A stretch of 64,000 nt of DNA. Source: CAVVYW01 sp963752605 (lineage in GTDB: Bacteria; Actinomycetota; Thermoleophilia; Solirubrobacterales; 70-9). Shown here one piece after another: positions 25,406 to 33,516 of this stretch (position 1 is its first letter; each line of letters opens with the position of its first letter). Under the pieces are notes generated by a model. That model saw only the letters and a list, made by a program, of their open reading frames with translations, searched no databases and was not told where the DNA came from. A program made the position numbers and the translations under genes. Location: NCBI GenBank assembly GCA_963752605.1, contig CAVVYW010000005.1, forward strand, positions 930,001 through 994,000, given 5' to 3'.

Positions 25406-26173
25406 TCAGCGGCGCGGCTCCCAGCGGAAGAAGCGCAAGGCGATCGCCAGGCCGGCCAGTCCCCAGGCCGCGACCACCGCGAGGTCCCCCCACTCGAAGC
25501 CGGCACCCACGGTGTTCGGGTCCCAGGCCGCGAAGAAGGCCTCGAAGAAGTGGCGGATCGGAAAGAGGTCCGCCACGTGCAGGACGCCACTCGGGATCTC
25601 GCTGTCTGGGATGAAGATGCCGGAGATGAAGTAGAGCGGGAGGACGACCGCGTTGGATACGGCCGGTGCGGCGTCTTCCGACGGGATGGCCGCCGTCAGT
25701 GCGAAGCCGAGGCAGCAGAAGGAGAACGCCCCCACCGCGAGCGTCACCAGGATCGCGGGGATCGTCTGATCCGGGAGCGACACGTCGTAGACCAGCTTTC
25801 CGATCGCCGCCACCAGCACCACCATCAGCAGCGAGACGACGAGGGAGTTGCCCACCCGCCCCGCCACGAAGGCCGGGGTCGGCAGCGGCGTTCCGCGCAC
25901 TCGCTTCAGCAGACCCCGCTCGCGGTCCTGGGTCAGGTTGATCGCGAGGCTCTGGGTGGTGGCGGAGATCACCGCCAGCGAGACGATCGCCGGCACGTAG
26001 TAGGTGGTCGTCTTCACCCCCCGCTCCTCGATCTCTTCGTTGCCGAAGATCGTCGCGAAGATGAACAGGAAGATCAGCGGCAGCATCACCGTGAAGAAGA
26101 CGGACGCCGGGTTCCGCCAGAACACCTTCTGGTCGAAGCGGAACTGGTGGCGGATCAGCGCAAGGCCGCTCAT
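25406..26173 (-). CDS. ABC-2 type exporter permease
   Basis: 255 residues with about six membrane helices. The N-terminal FRFDQKVFWRNPASVFFTVM and the central conserved ERGLLKRVRGTPLP, followed by GRVGNSLVVSLLMVV and the ISGIFIP segment, are standard for ABC-2 (DrrB/NodJ-like) permeases. Its ATG overlaps the stop of the ATPase gene by 4 bp, so the two form one exporter. Substrate unknown; drug, lipid or polysaccharide are all possible. Confidence 0.9.
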   Translation of the reverse strand: MSGLALIRHQFRFDQKVFWRNPASVFFTVMLPLIFLFIFATIFGNEEIEERGVKTTTYYVPAIVSLAVISATTQSLAINLTQDRERGLLKRVRGTPLPTPAFVAGRVGNSLVVSLLMVVLVAAIGKLVYDVSLPDQTIPAILVTLAVGAFSFCCLGFALTAAIPSEDAAPAVSNAVVLPLYFISGIFIPDSEIPSGVLHVADLFPIRHFFEAFFAAWDPNTVGAGFEWGDLAVVAAWGLAGLAIALRFFRWEPRR

Positions 26174-27102
26174 GTCCCGGCGCCCTCGTCGCGTTCCGCC
26201 TGGCCGGTCACACGCAGGAAGACGTCCTCCAGGCTCGGGCGTCGCACCTCCAGGCTCGGCAGGCTCGTGCCGTGAGCCTCGGCCCAGTCGATCAGCGCGC
26301 GCAGGTCCCTCAGCGGCTCGCTGCTGGCGTGGGAAACGATCACCTCGCCCCGCTTGGCCGCCGCGTCGAAGGGCGGCGGGAGGTCGGAGGCGCTCACGCC
26401 CTCGGGCAGCCGGAAGCTGATCACCGCCTGCGGGCCATCGCCCCCTCCCAGCTCACCCGGGTCCCCGGCCGCGACGATCCGTCCCCGCACGATGATCGCC
26501 GCGCGGTCGGCGAGGGCCTGAGCCTCGTCCATGTAGTGGGTGGTGAGGAAGACCGTCTTCCCGAGGTCGCGCATGCTGCCGATCACCTCCCATGCCTGAC
26601 GCCGCGCGGAGGGGTCGAACCCGGTCGTCGGCTCGTCCAGGAAGAGCAGCTCTGGGTCGCCGACCAGCGCGAGGGCCACGTCGAGGCGCCGCTGCTGCCC
26701 TCCGGAGAGCGTCGACGTCCGCGCGTCCGTCTTCTCAGAGAGGCCGACCAGTCCGACCGTCTCGTCGACGTCACGTGGCTCCGAGTAGTAGCCCGCGTAC
26801 TGGGCGACGGCTTCGCGCACGGTCAGCTCCGGAGTCAGCTCGCACTCCTGTAGGACGAAGCCGACCCGCTGGCGCCAGGCGCGGTCCGCATGGGCCGGGT
26901 CGATCCCCAGCACGCTCACGCTGCCGCCGGTCCGGGCCCGGTACCCCTCGAGGATCTCGACCGTGGTGGTCTTGCCGGCGCCGTTCGGCCCGAGGAAGGC
27001 GAAGATCTCCCCCCTCGACACCTCGAGGTCGATCCCCCGGACGGCTTCGAGCTCGCCATAGGACTTGCGCAGCCCCTCGATGCTGATCACGGGCTCGGCC
27101 AA
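26170..27102 (-). CDS. ABC exporter ATP-binding protein (DrrA-like)
   Basis: 310 residues. Walker A is FLGPNGAGKTTTVEIL, the Q-loop is VGFVLQECELTPELT, the signature is LSGGQQRRLDVALAL, Walker B is ELLFLDEPTTGFDP, and the H-loop is FLTTHYMDEAQAL. A C-terminal extension of about 90 residues, seen in DrrA-type ATPases, ends in ERDEGAGT. Partner of the permease gene immediately downstream. rapZ ends 22 bp upstream of its start. Confidence 0.93.
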   Translation of the reverse strand: MAEPVISIEGLRKSYGELEAVRGIDLEVSRGEIFAFLGPNGAGKTTTVEILEGYRARTGGSVSVLGIDPAHADRAWRQRVGFVLQECELTPELTVREAVAQYAGYYSEPRDVDETVGLVGLSEKTDARTSTLSGGQQRRLDVALALVGDPELLFLDEPTTGFDPSARRQAWEVIGSMRDLGKTVFLTTHYMDEAQALADRAAIIVRGRIVAAGDPGELGGGDGPQAVISFRLPEGVSASDLPPPFDAAAKRGEVIVSHASSEPLRDLRALIDWAEAHGTSLPSLEVRRPSLEDVFLRVTGQAERDEGAGT

Positions 27103-27123
27103 GCGAGCGATTCTAGGGTCCGG

Positions 27124-28053
27124 CTACCGCGAGGCCTCCCGCGGCTCGAGCTCCACGTCGCGATGCACCACGCGGAGCTTCACCTCCTCGTTGTCCTCCA
27201 GCTCCTGGGCGATGCGGTCGGCGACCGTGACCGAGCGGTGGCGGCCGCCGGTGCAGCCCACCGCGATGGTCAGGTGCTGCTTGCCCTCCGCGACGTAGGC
27301 GGGCAGGAGGAACTCGAGCAGCGGCATCAGGCGGCCGTAGAACTCGCCCGCCTGGGTCCCGGACTCGACGTACTCCCGAACCGGCTCGTCCAGGCCGGTG
27401 AGGGGGCGCAGCTCGTCCACGTAGTGGGGATTCGGCAGGAAGCGGACGTCCAGGGTGAGGTCGGCGTCCGACGGGGGGCCGTTCTTGAACCCGAACGTGA
27501 GCAGGGTCAGCGCCATCTGGTTTCCCTCCACCTCGCGCCCGATCAGCTCCCTCGCGATGCGGCGGCGCAGCCCACCGCCCGTCAGGCCGGTGGTGTCGAT
27601 CACCACGTCGGCCCGCTCGCGCAATGGGGCGAGCAGCGACCGCTCCTCGCGGACCCCGTCCACGATCCTGCCGCTGCGCGCGAGCGGGTGTCGCCGCCGC
27701 GTCTCCTTGTAGCGGTGCAGGAGCGTGTCCTCGTCGGCGTCGAGGAAGAGGACCTTGAGGTCGAGGCCGCCGCTCTCGAGCTCGTCGATCACGGCGAGCA
27801 GGTCCTCGAAGTACTCACCGCCCCGCACGTCCGAGACCACCGCGGCCCGCTCGACGCCACTCCCCTCGTGGCGGAACAGCTCGCCCAGAGCCTCGATCAT
27901 CTTCGGCGGCAGGTTGTCCACGCAGAAGTAGCCGCCGTCCTCGAAGGCGGCGATCGCCTCGGACTTGCCGGCCCCGGAATGGCCGGTGATGACGACCATC
28001 TCCACCCGCTTCGCGGGTGTCGCGCCGTCACCGTCTCTCTTGGCACTCGTCAT
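27124..28053 (-). CDS. rapZ: RapZ/YvcJ nucleotide-binding protein
   Basis: 309 residues. The N-terminal P-loop domain has GHSGAGKSEAI (residues 24-34), then GYFCVDNLPPKMIEAL and the Walker B-like LFLDADEDTLLHRYKETRRRHPL. The C-terminal domain has TFGFKNGPPSDADLTLDVRF, PHYVDELRPLTGLD and IAVGCTGGRHRSV. In E. coli RapZ guides RNase E to an sRNA; in Gram-positives the equivalent (YvcJ) binds GTP and affects competence, so its actinobacterial role is unsettled. The ATG overlaps the uvrC stop by 4 bp, a common uvrC-rapZ pairing in actinobacteria; the usual whiA and yvcK do not follow here. Confidence 0.95.
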   Translation of the reverse strand: MTSAKRDGDGATPAKRVEMVVITGHSGAGKSEAIAAFEDGGYFCVDNLPPKMIEALGELFRHEGSGVERAAVVSDVRGGEYFEDLLAVIDELESGGLDLKVLFLDADEDTLLHRYKETRRRHPLARSGRIVDGVREERSLLAPLRERADVVIDTTGLTGGGLRRRIARELIGREVEGNQMALTLLTFGFKNGPPSDADLTLDVRFLPNPHYVDELRPLTGLDEPVREYVESGTQAGEFYGRLMPLLEFLLPAYVAEGKQHLTIAVGCTGGRHRSVTVADRIAQELEDNEEVKLRVVHRDVELEPREASR

Positions 28054-29969
28054 CCCGCTCTGTGAAGTTGGCGATGGATCTCGCGAGCGAGCTTACCGGG
28101 CACTCCGGGCACCGCCTCGAGCTCCTCCCGGCTCGCGCCGAGCAGCCGGTCGGGTGAGCCGAAGTGGCGCAGCAGCGCCCGCTTGCGGGCTGGGCCCACG
28201 CCCTTGACCCCGTCCAGCACCGAGGCCGTCATCGACTTGTCCCGGCGGGAGCGGTGGTGGGTGATCGCGAAGCGGTGGGCCTCGTCGCGGACCCGCTGCA
28301 GCAGACGCAGGGCATCCGAGCGCTTCTCGAGCACGACCGGCTTGCTCCGACCCGGCAGGAACACCTCCTCGATCCGCTTGGCGAGCGCGATCACCGCCAC
28401 CCCCCTCTCGATCAGCGGCTCGAGGGCGCGCGTGGCGGCCGAGAGCTGGCCCTTGCCGCCGTCCACCACGATCAGATCCGGGGGCGCCGCGAAGCTGGCG
28501 TCCCGATCGGAGTCGTGGGGCGAGATGTCGGCCTGCTGGAGGTATTGCCCGAGCCTCCGGGTCAGGACCTCGTCCATGCCGGCGACATCATCCGGGCGCT
28601 TCCGGCCGCCGTTCCCATCCTCCTCATCGGCGCCCCGGATGTTGAACTTCCGATAGTCCGCCTTCTTCGGCGCGCCGCCTTCGAAGACCACCATCGAGGC
28701 GACCGTGTGGGTCTCGCCGAGGTTGGAGATGTCGAAGCCCTCGATCCGTACCGGCAGCCGCTCCAGGCCCAGCGCATCCTGGAGGGCGGTCAGGGCCTCC
28801 GCACGCTCCTGACGGCGGTGCTCGCGGCGGAGCCGGTCCTGGGCGAGGGCAAGCTCCGCGTTGCGCTCGGCGAGCTCGCGCAGCCGGCGCGCGTCGCCGC
28901 GCTTCGCGACGCGCACCTCGACGGCGGAGTCGCGCTCGGCGCTGAGGGCCTCGGCGAGCACCTCGGTGCGGTCCTTGAGCTCCGGCCCGACGACCACCTG
29001 GCTCGGCACCGCCGGGGCCGCGCCGTAGTACTGGAGCAGGAAGGTCTCGGTGACCTCGCCCAGATCGGGCTCACTCTCCCCATCCTCGCCCGCGAGGTAG
29101 AAGCCCTGGCGCTCCGCCAGCACTCCGTCGCGGACCTGGAAGACCTGCGCGTTCGCGTCGCTTCCCTCGAGCGCGACCCCGATCAGGTCGGCGCTTCCCA
29201 GCGAGCCTCCGGCGACCCGCTGGCGCTCCATCATGCTGCTCACCGCGTTGAGGCGGTCGCGGAAGAGCGCCGCTCGCTCGAAGTCCTGCGCCTCGGATGC
29301 CTCGTTCATCTTCGCCTCGAGGTCGTCGGAGATCTCGCGGTAGCGGCCCGACAGGAAGGCGACGATGCGGTCGATGTTGCGCCGGTACTCCTCCTTGTCG
29401 ATGTAGCCGACGCAGGGCGCCTGGCAGCGCTTGATGTAGTAGTCGAGGCAGGGAACGCCGGAGCGCCGCCCGGGCTCGGGCCCCTCGCAGGTCCGGTACT
29501 GGAACAGCTTCCCGAGCAGGTCCAGCGTCTCCCGCACCCTCTTGGCCGAGGAGAACGGCCCGAAGTACGCGCGGTTGGTCCGGTGGCGCTCGCGGGTGAA
29601 GTAGACGCGCGGGAACTCCTCGTCGAGGCTGACCGCCACATAGGGATAGGACTTGTCGTCGCGCAGCCTGATGTTGAAGCGGGGCCGGTGGCGCTTGATG
29701 AAGCTCTGCTCGGCGAGCAGGGCCTCCGCCTCGTTCTGGGTGACGAGCACCTCGATCGACTCGGTGCGATCGATCAGGCCGCTGGTTCCTCCGAGCCCGG
29801 CGCCGAGACCTCCCCCCTTGCCGGCGAAATGCGAGTTGACCCGCTTGCGGATCGAGTTCGCCTTGCCCACGTAGAGGGCGTGCTCCGCCCTGTCGCGGAA
29901 CACGTAGACGCCGGGAGCGTCGGGCAGCTCCTTGCGCCGTTCGGCCAGTTTCCCGCTGCTCTTGGGCAT
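28050..29969 (-). CDS. uvrC: Excinuclease ABC subunit C
   Basis: 639 residues. The GIY-YIG nuclease domain has LPDAPGVYVFRD and ALYVGKANSIRKRVNSHF. The Cys-rich part is PCLDYYIKRCQAPCVGYI, and the UvrB-binding region is LEAKMNEASEAQDFERAALFRDRL. The C-terminal RNase H-like nuclease has RIEGFDISNLGETHTVASMV and DLIVVDGGKGQL, ending in a helix-hairpin-helix segment (LDGVKGVGPARKRALLRHFG). It makes both incisions in nucleotide excision repair. The ATG at 29969 is chosen because the extension upstream lacks family similarity. No SOS box found upstream. Confidence 0.97.
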   Translation of the reverse strand: MPKSSGKLAERRKELPDAPGVYVFRDRAEHALYVGKANSIRKRVNSHFAGKGGGLGAGLGGTSGLIDRTESIEVLVTQNEAEALLAEQSFIKRHRPRFNIRLRDDKSYPYVAVSLDEEFPRVYFTRERHRTNRAYFGPFSSAKRVRETLDLLGKLFQYRTCEGPEPGRRSGVPCLDYYIKRCQAPCVGYIDKEEYRRNIDRIVAFLSGRYREISDDLEAKMNEASEAQDFERAALFRDRLNAVSSMMERQRVAGGSLGSADLIGVALEGSDANAQVFQVRDGVLAERQGFYLAGEDGESEPDLGEVTETFLLQYYGAAPAVPSQVVVGPELKDRTEVLAEALSAERDSAVEVRVAKRGDARRLRELAERNAELALAQDRLRREHRRQERAEALTALQDALGLERLPVRIEGFDISNLGETHTVASMVVFEGGAPKKADYRKFNIRGADEEDGNGGRKRPDDVAGMDEVLTRRLGQYLQQADISPHDSDRDASFAAPPDLIVVDGGKGQLSAATRALEPLIERGVAVIALAKRIEEVFLPGRSKPVVLEKRSDALRLLQRVRDEAHRFAITHHRSRRDKSMTASVLDGVKGVGPARKRALLRHFGSPDRLLGASREELEAVPGVPGKLAREIHRQLHRAG

Positions 29970-30028
29970 GGAACTAAGGGTAGGCTGGCGGGCCAGCCGT
30001 CTCACGCCATTCCAGGAGGAATGAACCG

Positions 30029-30874
30029 ATGGAAGCCGCACAGTCCGAGCCCCAGCTGCTGACCGCCGACCCGCCGGAGCTGGAGACGCTCCGGATCGAG
30101 GTCGAGGACCGGGTCGGGACGCTCACTCTCAACCGCCCCGACGCCCTCAACGCGATGAGCCCGCAGCTGATCGGCGAGCTGACAATCGCCGCCGCCTGGC
30201 TGGCCGACCGCGCGCCGATCCGCGCCCTGATCGTCACCGGCTCGGGTCGGGCCTTCTGCGCGGGGGGCGACGTCAATTGGTTCAAGCGCGGCGTCGAGGA
30301 TCCGGATGCCGACCTTCCGTCGGAGGTCAGGCGCGGCGCCGAGGCGCTCCATCAGGCGATCGTCGACTTCCGGCGCGTTCCCTACCCGGTCATCGCGGCG
30401 GTCAACGGCCCCGCGGCCGGGGCCGGGATGTCGCTGGCCCTCTCCTGCGACGTCCGGATCGCCTCTGAGGACGCGTTCCTGGCGATCGCCTACGGCCGCA
30501 TCGGCGCGTCGCCGGACGGCGGCATGACCTACTTCCTGCCTCGCGTGGTCGGTCCCGCGAAGGCGCTCGAGCTGGCGCTGAACGACCCGAACCTCGACGC
30601 GCAATCCGCGCTCGAGGCCGGGCTGGTCAGTGAGGTCGTACCCGCCGACGAGCTCATGCCGCGAGCCCGCGAGAAGGCGGAGAAGCTGGCCCAAATGGCT
30701 CCCCACTACGTGCGGATGGCGAAGAAGCTCCTGCACGAGAGCATCGAGAACTCACTCACCGATCATCTGCAGCTCGAGCGGCACGGGATCGCCGACAGCA
30801 TGGCCACCCAGGACCTGCGGCGAGGGGTGACGGCCTTCTTCGCCGGCGAGGAACCGCGGTTCGAGGGCGATTAG
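30029..30874 (+). CDS. Enoyl-CoA hydratase/isomerase family protein
   Basis: 281 residues of the crotonase fold. Landmarks: TLTLNRPDALNAMSPQL, the first oxyanion-hole segment ALIVTGSGRAFCAGGDV, the second VNGPAAGAGMSLALSCDVRI, and the catalytic region AYGRIGASPDGGMTYFLPR. A Gly/Asp at the second catalytic position suggests a hydratase or isomerase of unknown acyl-CoA specificity rather than classical EchA. ATG follows CCAGGAGGA. It is divergent from uvrC and is followed 36 bp later by the cupredoxin gene. Confidence 0.92.
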   Translation: MEAAQSEPQLLTADPPELETLRIEVEDRVGTLTLNRPDALNAMSPQLIGELTIAAAWLADRAPIRALIVTGSGRAFCAGGDVNWFKRGVEDPDADLPSEVRRGAEALHQAIVDFRRVPYPVIAAVNGPAAGAGMSLALSCDVRIASEDAFLAIAYGRIGASPDGGMTYFLPRVVGPAKALELALNDPNLDAQSALEAGLVSEVVPADELMPRAREKAEKLAQMAPHYVRMAKKLLHESIENSLTDHLQLERHGIADSMATQDLRRGVTAFFAGEEPRFEGD

Positions 30875-30910
30875 AGTTCGCGAACCGGAGACGAAAGAAA
30901 GGCGGACTCG

Positions 30911-31345
30911 ATGAAGAAGCTCTTGGCGCTGTTCGCCGTGGTCGCGCTCGCAGCCTTCGGGCTGGCGGCCTGCGGCGACGACGATGACGATGACGGCGGC
31001 GATACGACCGCGGCGGCCACCACCACCCAGGAGACCACCGGCGGTGGCGCTGGTGGCGGCAGCACGGTGGACCTCTCCGCGCCGGCAAACGGCGACTTCG
31101 CCTACGACCAGACCGATGCGACCACAAAGGCCGGGCCGGTCACGATCAACTTCGACAACCCGGCGAGCCTCTCGCATGACGTGGTGGTCGAGGACGAGTC
31201 CGGCATGGAGCTGGGCAAGACCGAGCTCGTCTCGGGGGGCAATACGTCGACGACCGTCGACCTGCAGCCCGGGACGTACACGTACTTCTGTGACGTACCA
31301 GGGCATCGCGAGGGCGGTATGGAGGGCACCCTCACCGTCAAGTGA
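30911..31345 (+). CDS. Plastocyanin-like cupredoxin lipoprotein
   Basis: 144 residues. Lipoprotein signal with lipobox LAAC (Cys21), followed by six Asp and a Thr/Gly linker. The cupredoxin domain starts near residue 55. Copper ligands are His95 (LSHDVVV) and the C-terminal cluster Cys-x4-His-x4-Met in YFCDVPGHREGGMEG. This type-1 copper site supports electron transfer outside the membrane. A 10-bp palindrome GTTCGCGAAC (30876-30885) lies in the 36-bp upstream gap and may be an operator. The livK lipoprotein at 32.0 kb shares the same Asp linker. Downstream is a long hairpin. Confidence 0.9.
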   Translation: MKKLLALFAVVALAAFGLAACGDDDDDDGGDTTAAATTTQETTGGGAGGGSTVDLSAPANGDFAYDQTDATTKAGPVTINFDNPASLSHDVVVEDESGMELGKTELVSGGNTSTTVDLQPGTYTYFCDVPGHREGGMEGTLTVK

Positions 31346-31351
31346 CGTAAG

Positions 31352-31457
31352 CGCCTGGCCGCGCGGGTCCTGTCGGCGCGGGGCCCCATCCACCTGCGGG
31401 CGACGGTAGTCGTCCTCGGTGGATGCCTCCCCGCGCCGCCACCCGCGCGGACAGGCG
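31352..31457. other. Long near-continuous hairpin between convergent genes
   Basis: A nested inverted repeat of 106 bases. CGCCTG (31352-31357) pairs with CAGGCG (31452-31457); CCGCGCGGGT (31359-31368) with ACCCGCGCGG (31441-31450); GGCGCGGGG (31375-31383) with CCCCGCGCC (31429-31437); CATCCACC (31387-31394) with GGTGGATG (31418-31425); and an apical GCGAC / GTCGT stem has a GGTA loop. Only small internal loops interrupt it. It fills the gap between the cupredoxin and MaoC-like stop codons. It is probably a bidirectional terminator or a structured RNA; there is no T-tract on either side. Confidence 0.75.
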
Positions 31458-31471
31458 TCTACTTCAACCGA

Positions 31472-31939
31472 TTACTCGGGGAGCGCGCGCCCCACGCTGT
31501 CAGCCACGCAAGCGGGCTTGTCCGAGCCTTCTACTTCCACGGTGAAACGGGTAATGACCTGCCACCAGCCGCCGCCGACGTCCTCGATGTCGGTCACCTC
31601 GGCGGTGGCGCGAACCTTTGCGCCGGCGGGCACAGGCGCGGGGAAGCGCACCCGGTTCCAGCCGTAGTTCACGCCCAGCTTGAAGCCGCTCGACTCGATC
31701 AGGTCACGGCGCAGCCCGTCGATCAGCGAGAGCGTGAGGTTGCCGTGGGCGACGGTGGTGCCGAAGGGACTCTCCTTCTCGGCGCGCTCTGTGTCGACGT
31801 GGATCCACTGGTCGTCGCCTGAAAGCTCGGCAAACGCGTTGATGTCTTCTTGGCGGACCTCCCGCCAGTCGGTCGGCCCGATCGTCTTCCCCTGGAGTGC
31901 CTTGAGCCCCTCGATGCCCTCGACTTGAACGGTCGCCAC
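31472..31939 (-). CDS. MaoC-like hydratase
   Basis: 155 residues of the hot-dog fold MaoC/(R)-hydratase family. The catalytic stretch is FAELSGDDQWIHVDTERA, with Asp and His as in (R)-specific enoyl-CoA hydratases, followed by PFGTTVAHGNLTLSLI and the terminal strand FTVEVEGSDKPACVADSV. The start is a GTG at 31939; the open frame runs much further upstream on this strand, but that part is antisense to livK. Together with the enoyl-CoA hydratase gene 1 kb away it suggests acyl-CoA metabolism, though the two are convergent. Confidence 0.9.
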   Translation of the reverse strand: MATVQVEGIEGLKALQGKTIGPTDWREVRQEDINAFAELSGDDQWIHVDTERAEKESPFGTTVAHGNLTLSLIDGLRRDLIESSGFKLGVNYGWNRVRFPAPVPAGAKVRATAEVTDIEDVGGGWWQVITRFTVEVEGSDKPACVADSVGRALPE

Positions 31940-31960
31940 GGCCGGGAGCCTACCCGGAAC

Positions 31961-31988
31961 TTGCTTTTTTCCCGGAACGGATATAGAT
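31961..31988 (+). promoter_or_regulatory. Possible promoter of livK
   Basis: TTGCTT (31961-31966) and TATAGA (31982-31987), 15 bases apart, sit in an unusually A+T-rich patch 64 bases upstream of the livK start. Spacing is shorter than ideal, so this is a weak call. Confidence 0.4.
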
Positions 31989-32051
31989 ACGTGGTGACAG
32001 CGGGCCCGGAACGTCCACAGAGCGGGCCCCGACATTAGGAGGAGATAGTTG

Positions 32052-33359
32052 ATGCGAGGTCTCACTACGAAGAGACTCCTCGCCACAGCATTCGCCGGTC
32101 TCGTTCTCGTTTTCGGAGTCGCCGCCTGCGGCGACGACGATGACGACGACGGCGGCGGAGGCGGAGGCGGCGAGGCGCAGCTCGACCTCGTGATCGGGGA
32201 CTCACTCCCGCTCACGGGTGATCTGAGCGACTTCGGGCCCCCGGGCCAGAAGGCGAGTGACCTTGCGGTGGCGCAGATCACCGACGCGATCAAGCAGGCC
32301 GGCGTCGAGCACACCGTGAGCATCGTGCATGAGGACAACGAGACGAACCCGCAGGCCGCGGTCTCAGCGGCCCGCAAGATGGTCGATTCCGACGGCGCCA
32401 GCTGCATCACCGGCGCCTGGGCGTCCGCGGACACGATCCCGACCGCCCAGTCGGTGTCGATTCCCGACGGCATCCTGCAGATCTCGCCCGCTTCGACGAG
32501 CGACGAGATCACGGGTCTGGACGACGACGGTCTGCTCAACCGGACCTCGCCGCCCGACTCGTTCCAGGGTCCGACCCTGGCCGACGCGATCGCCGAGGAT
32601 CTCGGCAGCGCCGAGGGCAAGACCGTCAACATCGGTGCCCGCAACGACTCCTATGGCGAAGGTCTCGCTGGGACCTTCAGCGATGCCTGGGAGGCGCTGG
32701 GCGGCACCGTGGGTGAGGAGGTCATCTACGACCCCGAGCAGCCGAGCTACAACTCGGAGGCTCAGCAGATCACGGCCGGCAATCCCGACGTATTCGTCAT
32801 CATCGATTTCCCGGAGACCTTCATCAAGGTCGGCCCGGCGCTTCAGCGCACGGGTGCCTGGGATCCGGCGAAGGCGTGGGGCACCGACGGGCTCGCCTCG
32901 AGCGACCTCCCGCCGGATGTCGGTCCTGACATCATCGAGGGCATGCGCGGCACCGCGCCGGGCGCTCCCGACAAGGGCGAGGCATCGACCGCGTTCGACA
33001 CGCTCTACACGAGCGCTGAGCCGCAGAACATCGATCGCATGACGTTCGACGCTCAGAATTTCGACGCGGCGATCCTCTGCTATCTCTCCGCGGTCTCGGC
33101 TGGTTCGACCGACGGTCAGGAGATGGCGGATGCACTGGTCGACATCACCGCTCCGGGTGGCACCGAGTTCACCTGGCAGCAGCTCCCCGAGGCGATCGAG
33201 GCGCTGCAGAACGGCGATGACATCGACTACACGGGCGCGTCAGGCGCGCTCGACCTGAACGCCGATGGCGATGCCACCGCGGGTGTCTACGACATCTATC
33301 AGTACAAGGGTGGCGGACTCGACATCATCGACGAGGTCGAGGTCGCACTGCCCGAGTGA
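32052..33359 (+). CDS. livK: Branched-chain amino-acid-type ABC substrate-binding lipoprotein
   Basis: 435 residues, periplasmic-binding-protein fold type I (Leu/Ile/Val-binding class). Lipobox GVAAC (Cys about 26) is followed by six Asp and a Gly linker. The domain starts LDLVIGDSLPLTGDLSDFGP, with QAAVSAARKMVDSDGASCI and the ligand region SPASTSDEITGL. The start ATG follows AGGAGGAGATAGTTG. The permease/ATPase genes livHMGF are just downstream on the opposite strand, so the transporter is encoded by a convergent gene set. Substrate could be branched-chain amino acids, amides or other small molecules; the name is by homology class. Confidence 0.9.
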   Translation: MRGLTTKRLLATAFAGLVLVFGVAACGDDDDDDGGGGGGGEAQLDLVIGDSLPLTGDLSDFGPPGQKASDLAVAQITDAIKQAGVEHTVSIVHEDNETNPQAAVSAARKMVDSDGASCITGAWASADTIPTAQSVSIPDGILQISPASTSDEITGLDDDGLLNRTSPPDSFQGPTLADAIAEDLGSAEGKTVNIGARNDSYGEGLAGTFSDAWEALGGTVGEEVIYDPEQPSYNSEAQQITAGNPDVFVIIDFPETFIKVGPALQRTGAWDPAKAWGTDGLASSDLPPDVGPDIIEGMRGTAPGAPDKGEASTAFDTLYTSAEPQNIDRMTFDAQNFDAAILCYLSAVSAGSTDGQEMADALVDITAPGGTEFTWQQLPEAIEALQNGDDIDYTGASGALDLNADGDATAGVYDIYQYKGGGLDIIDEVEVALPE

Positions 33360-33397
33360 TCGAAGCCGAATCGAGCTGACGCTCGAGGAAGCACGAG

Positions 33398-33425
33398 ACG
33401 GCCGGGGCCTTCGGGTCCCGGCCGT
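33398..33425 (+). terminator. Strong UUCG-loop terminator after livK
   Basis: A 12-bp stem (ACGGCCGGGGCC / GGTCCCGGCCGT, with one G-U pair) is capped by a TTCG tetraloop and followed by TTCATTCC. It lies 38 bases past the livK stop. Confidence 0.85.
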
Positions 33426-33453
33426 TTCATTCCCGCACGTCCTCCCTCATTAA

Positions 33454-33492
33454 CCGGCCACCTCCTCGCGCTTCGCGCTGCGGGGGTGCCGG
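33454..33492 (-). terminator. Probable terminator of the livHMGF operon
   Basis: An interrupted GC-rich hairpin (CCGGC-ACC paired with GGTGCCGG, inner CGCG/CGCG around CTT) lies 25-63 bases past the livF stop on the minus strand. Confidence 0.45.
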
Positions 33493-33516
33493 CTTGCGAC
33501 GCGAACCTGGGGGCTG

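Noticed and set aside
28164..30062. A 632-codon plus-strand frame.
   Set aside because: Antisense of uvrC, no recognisable domain; uvrC on the minus strand is unambiguous.
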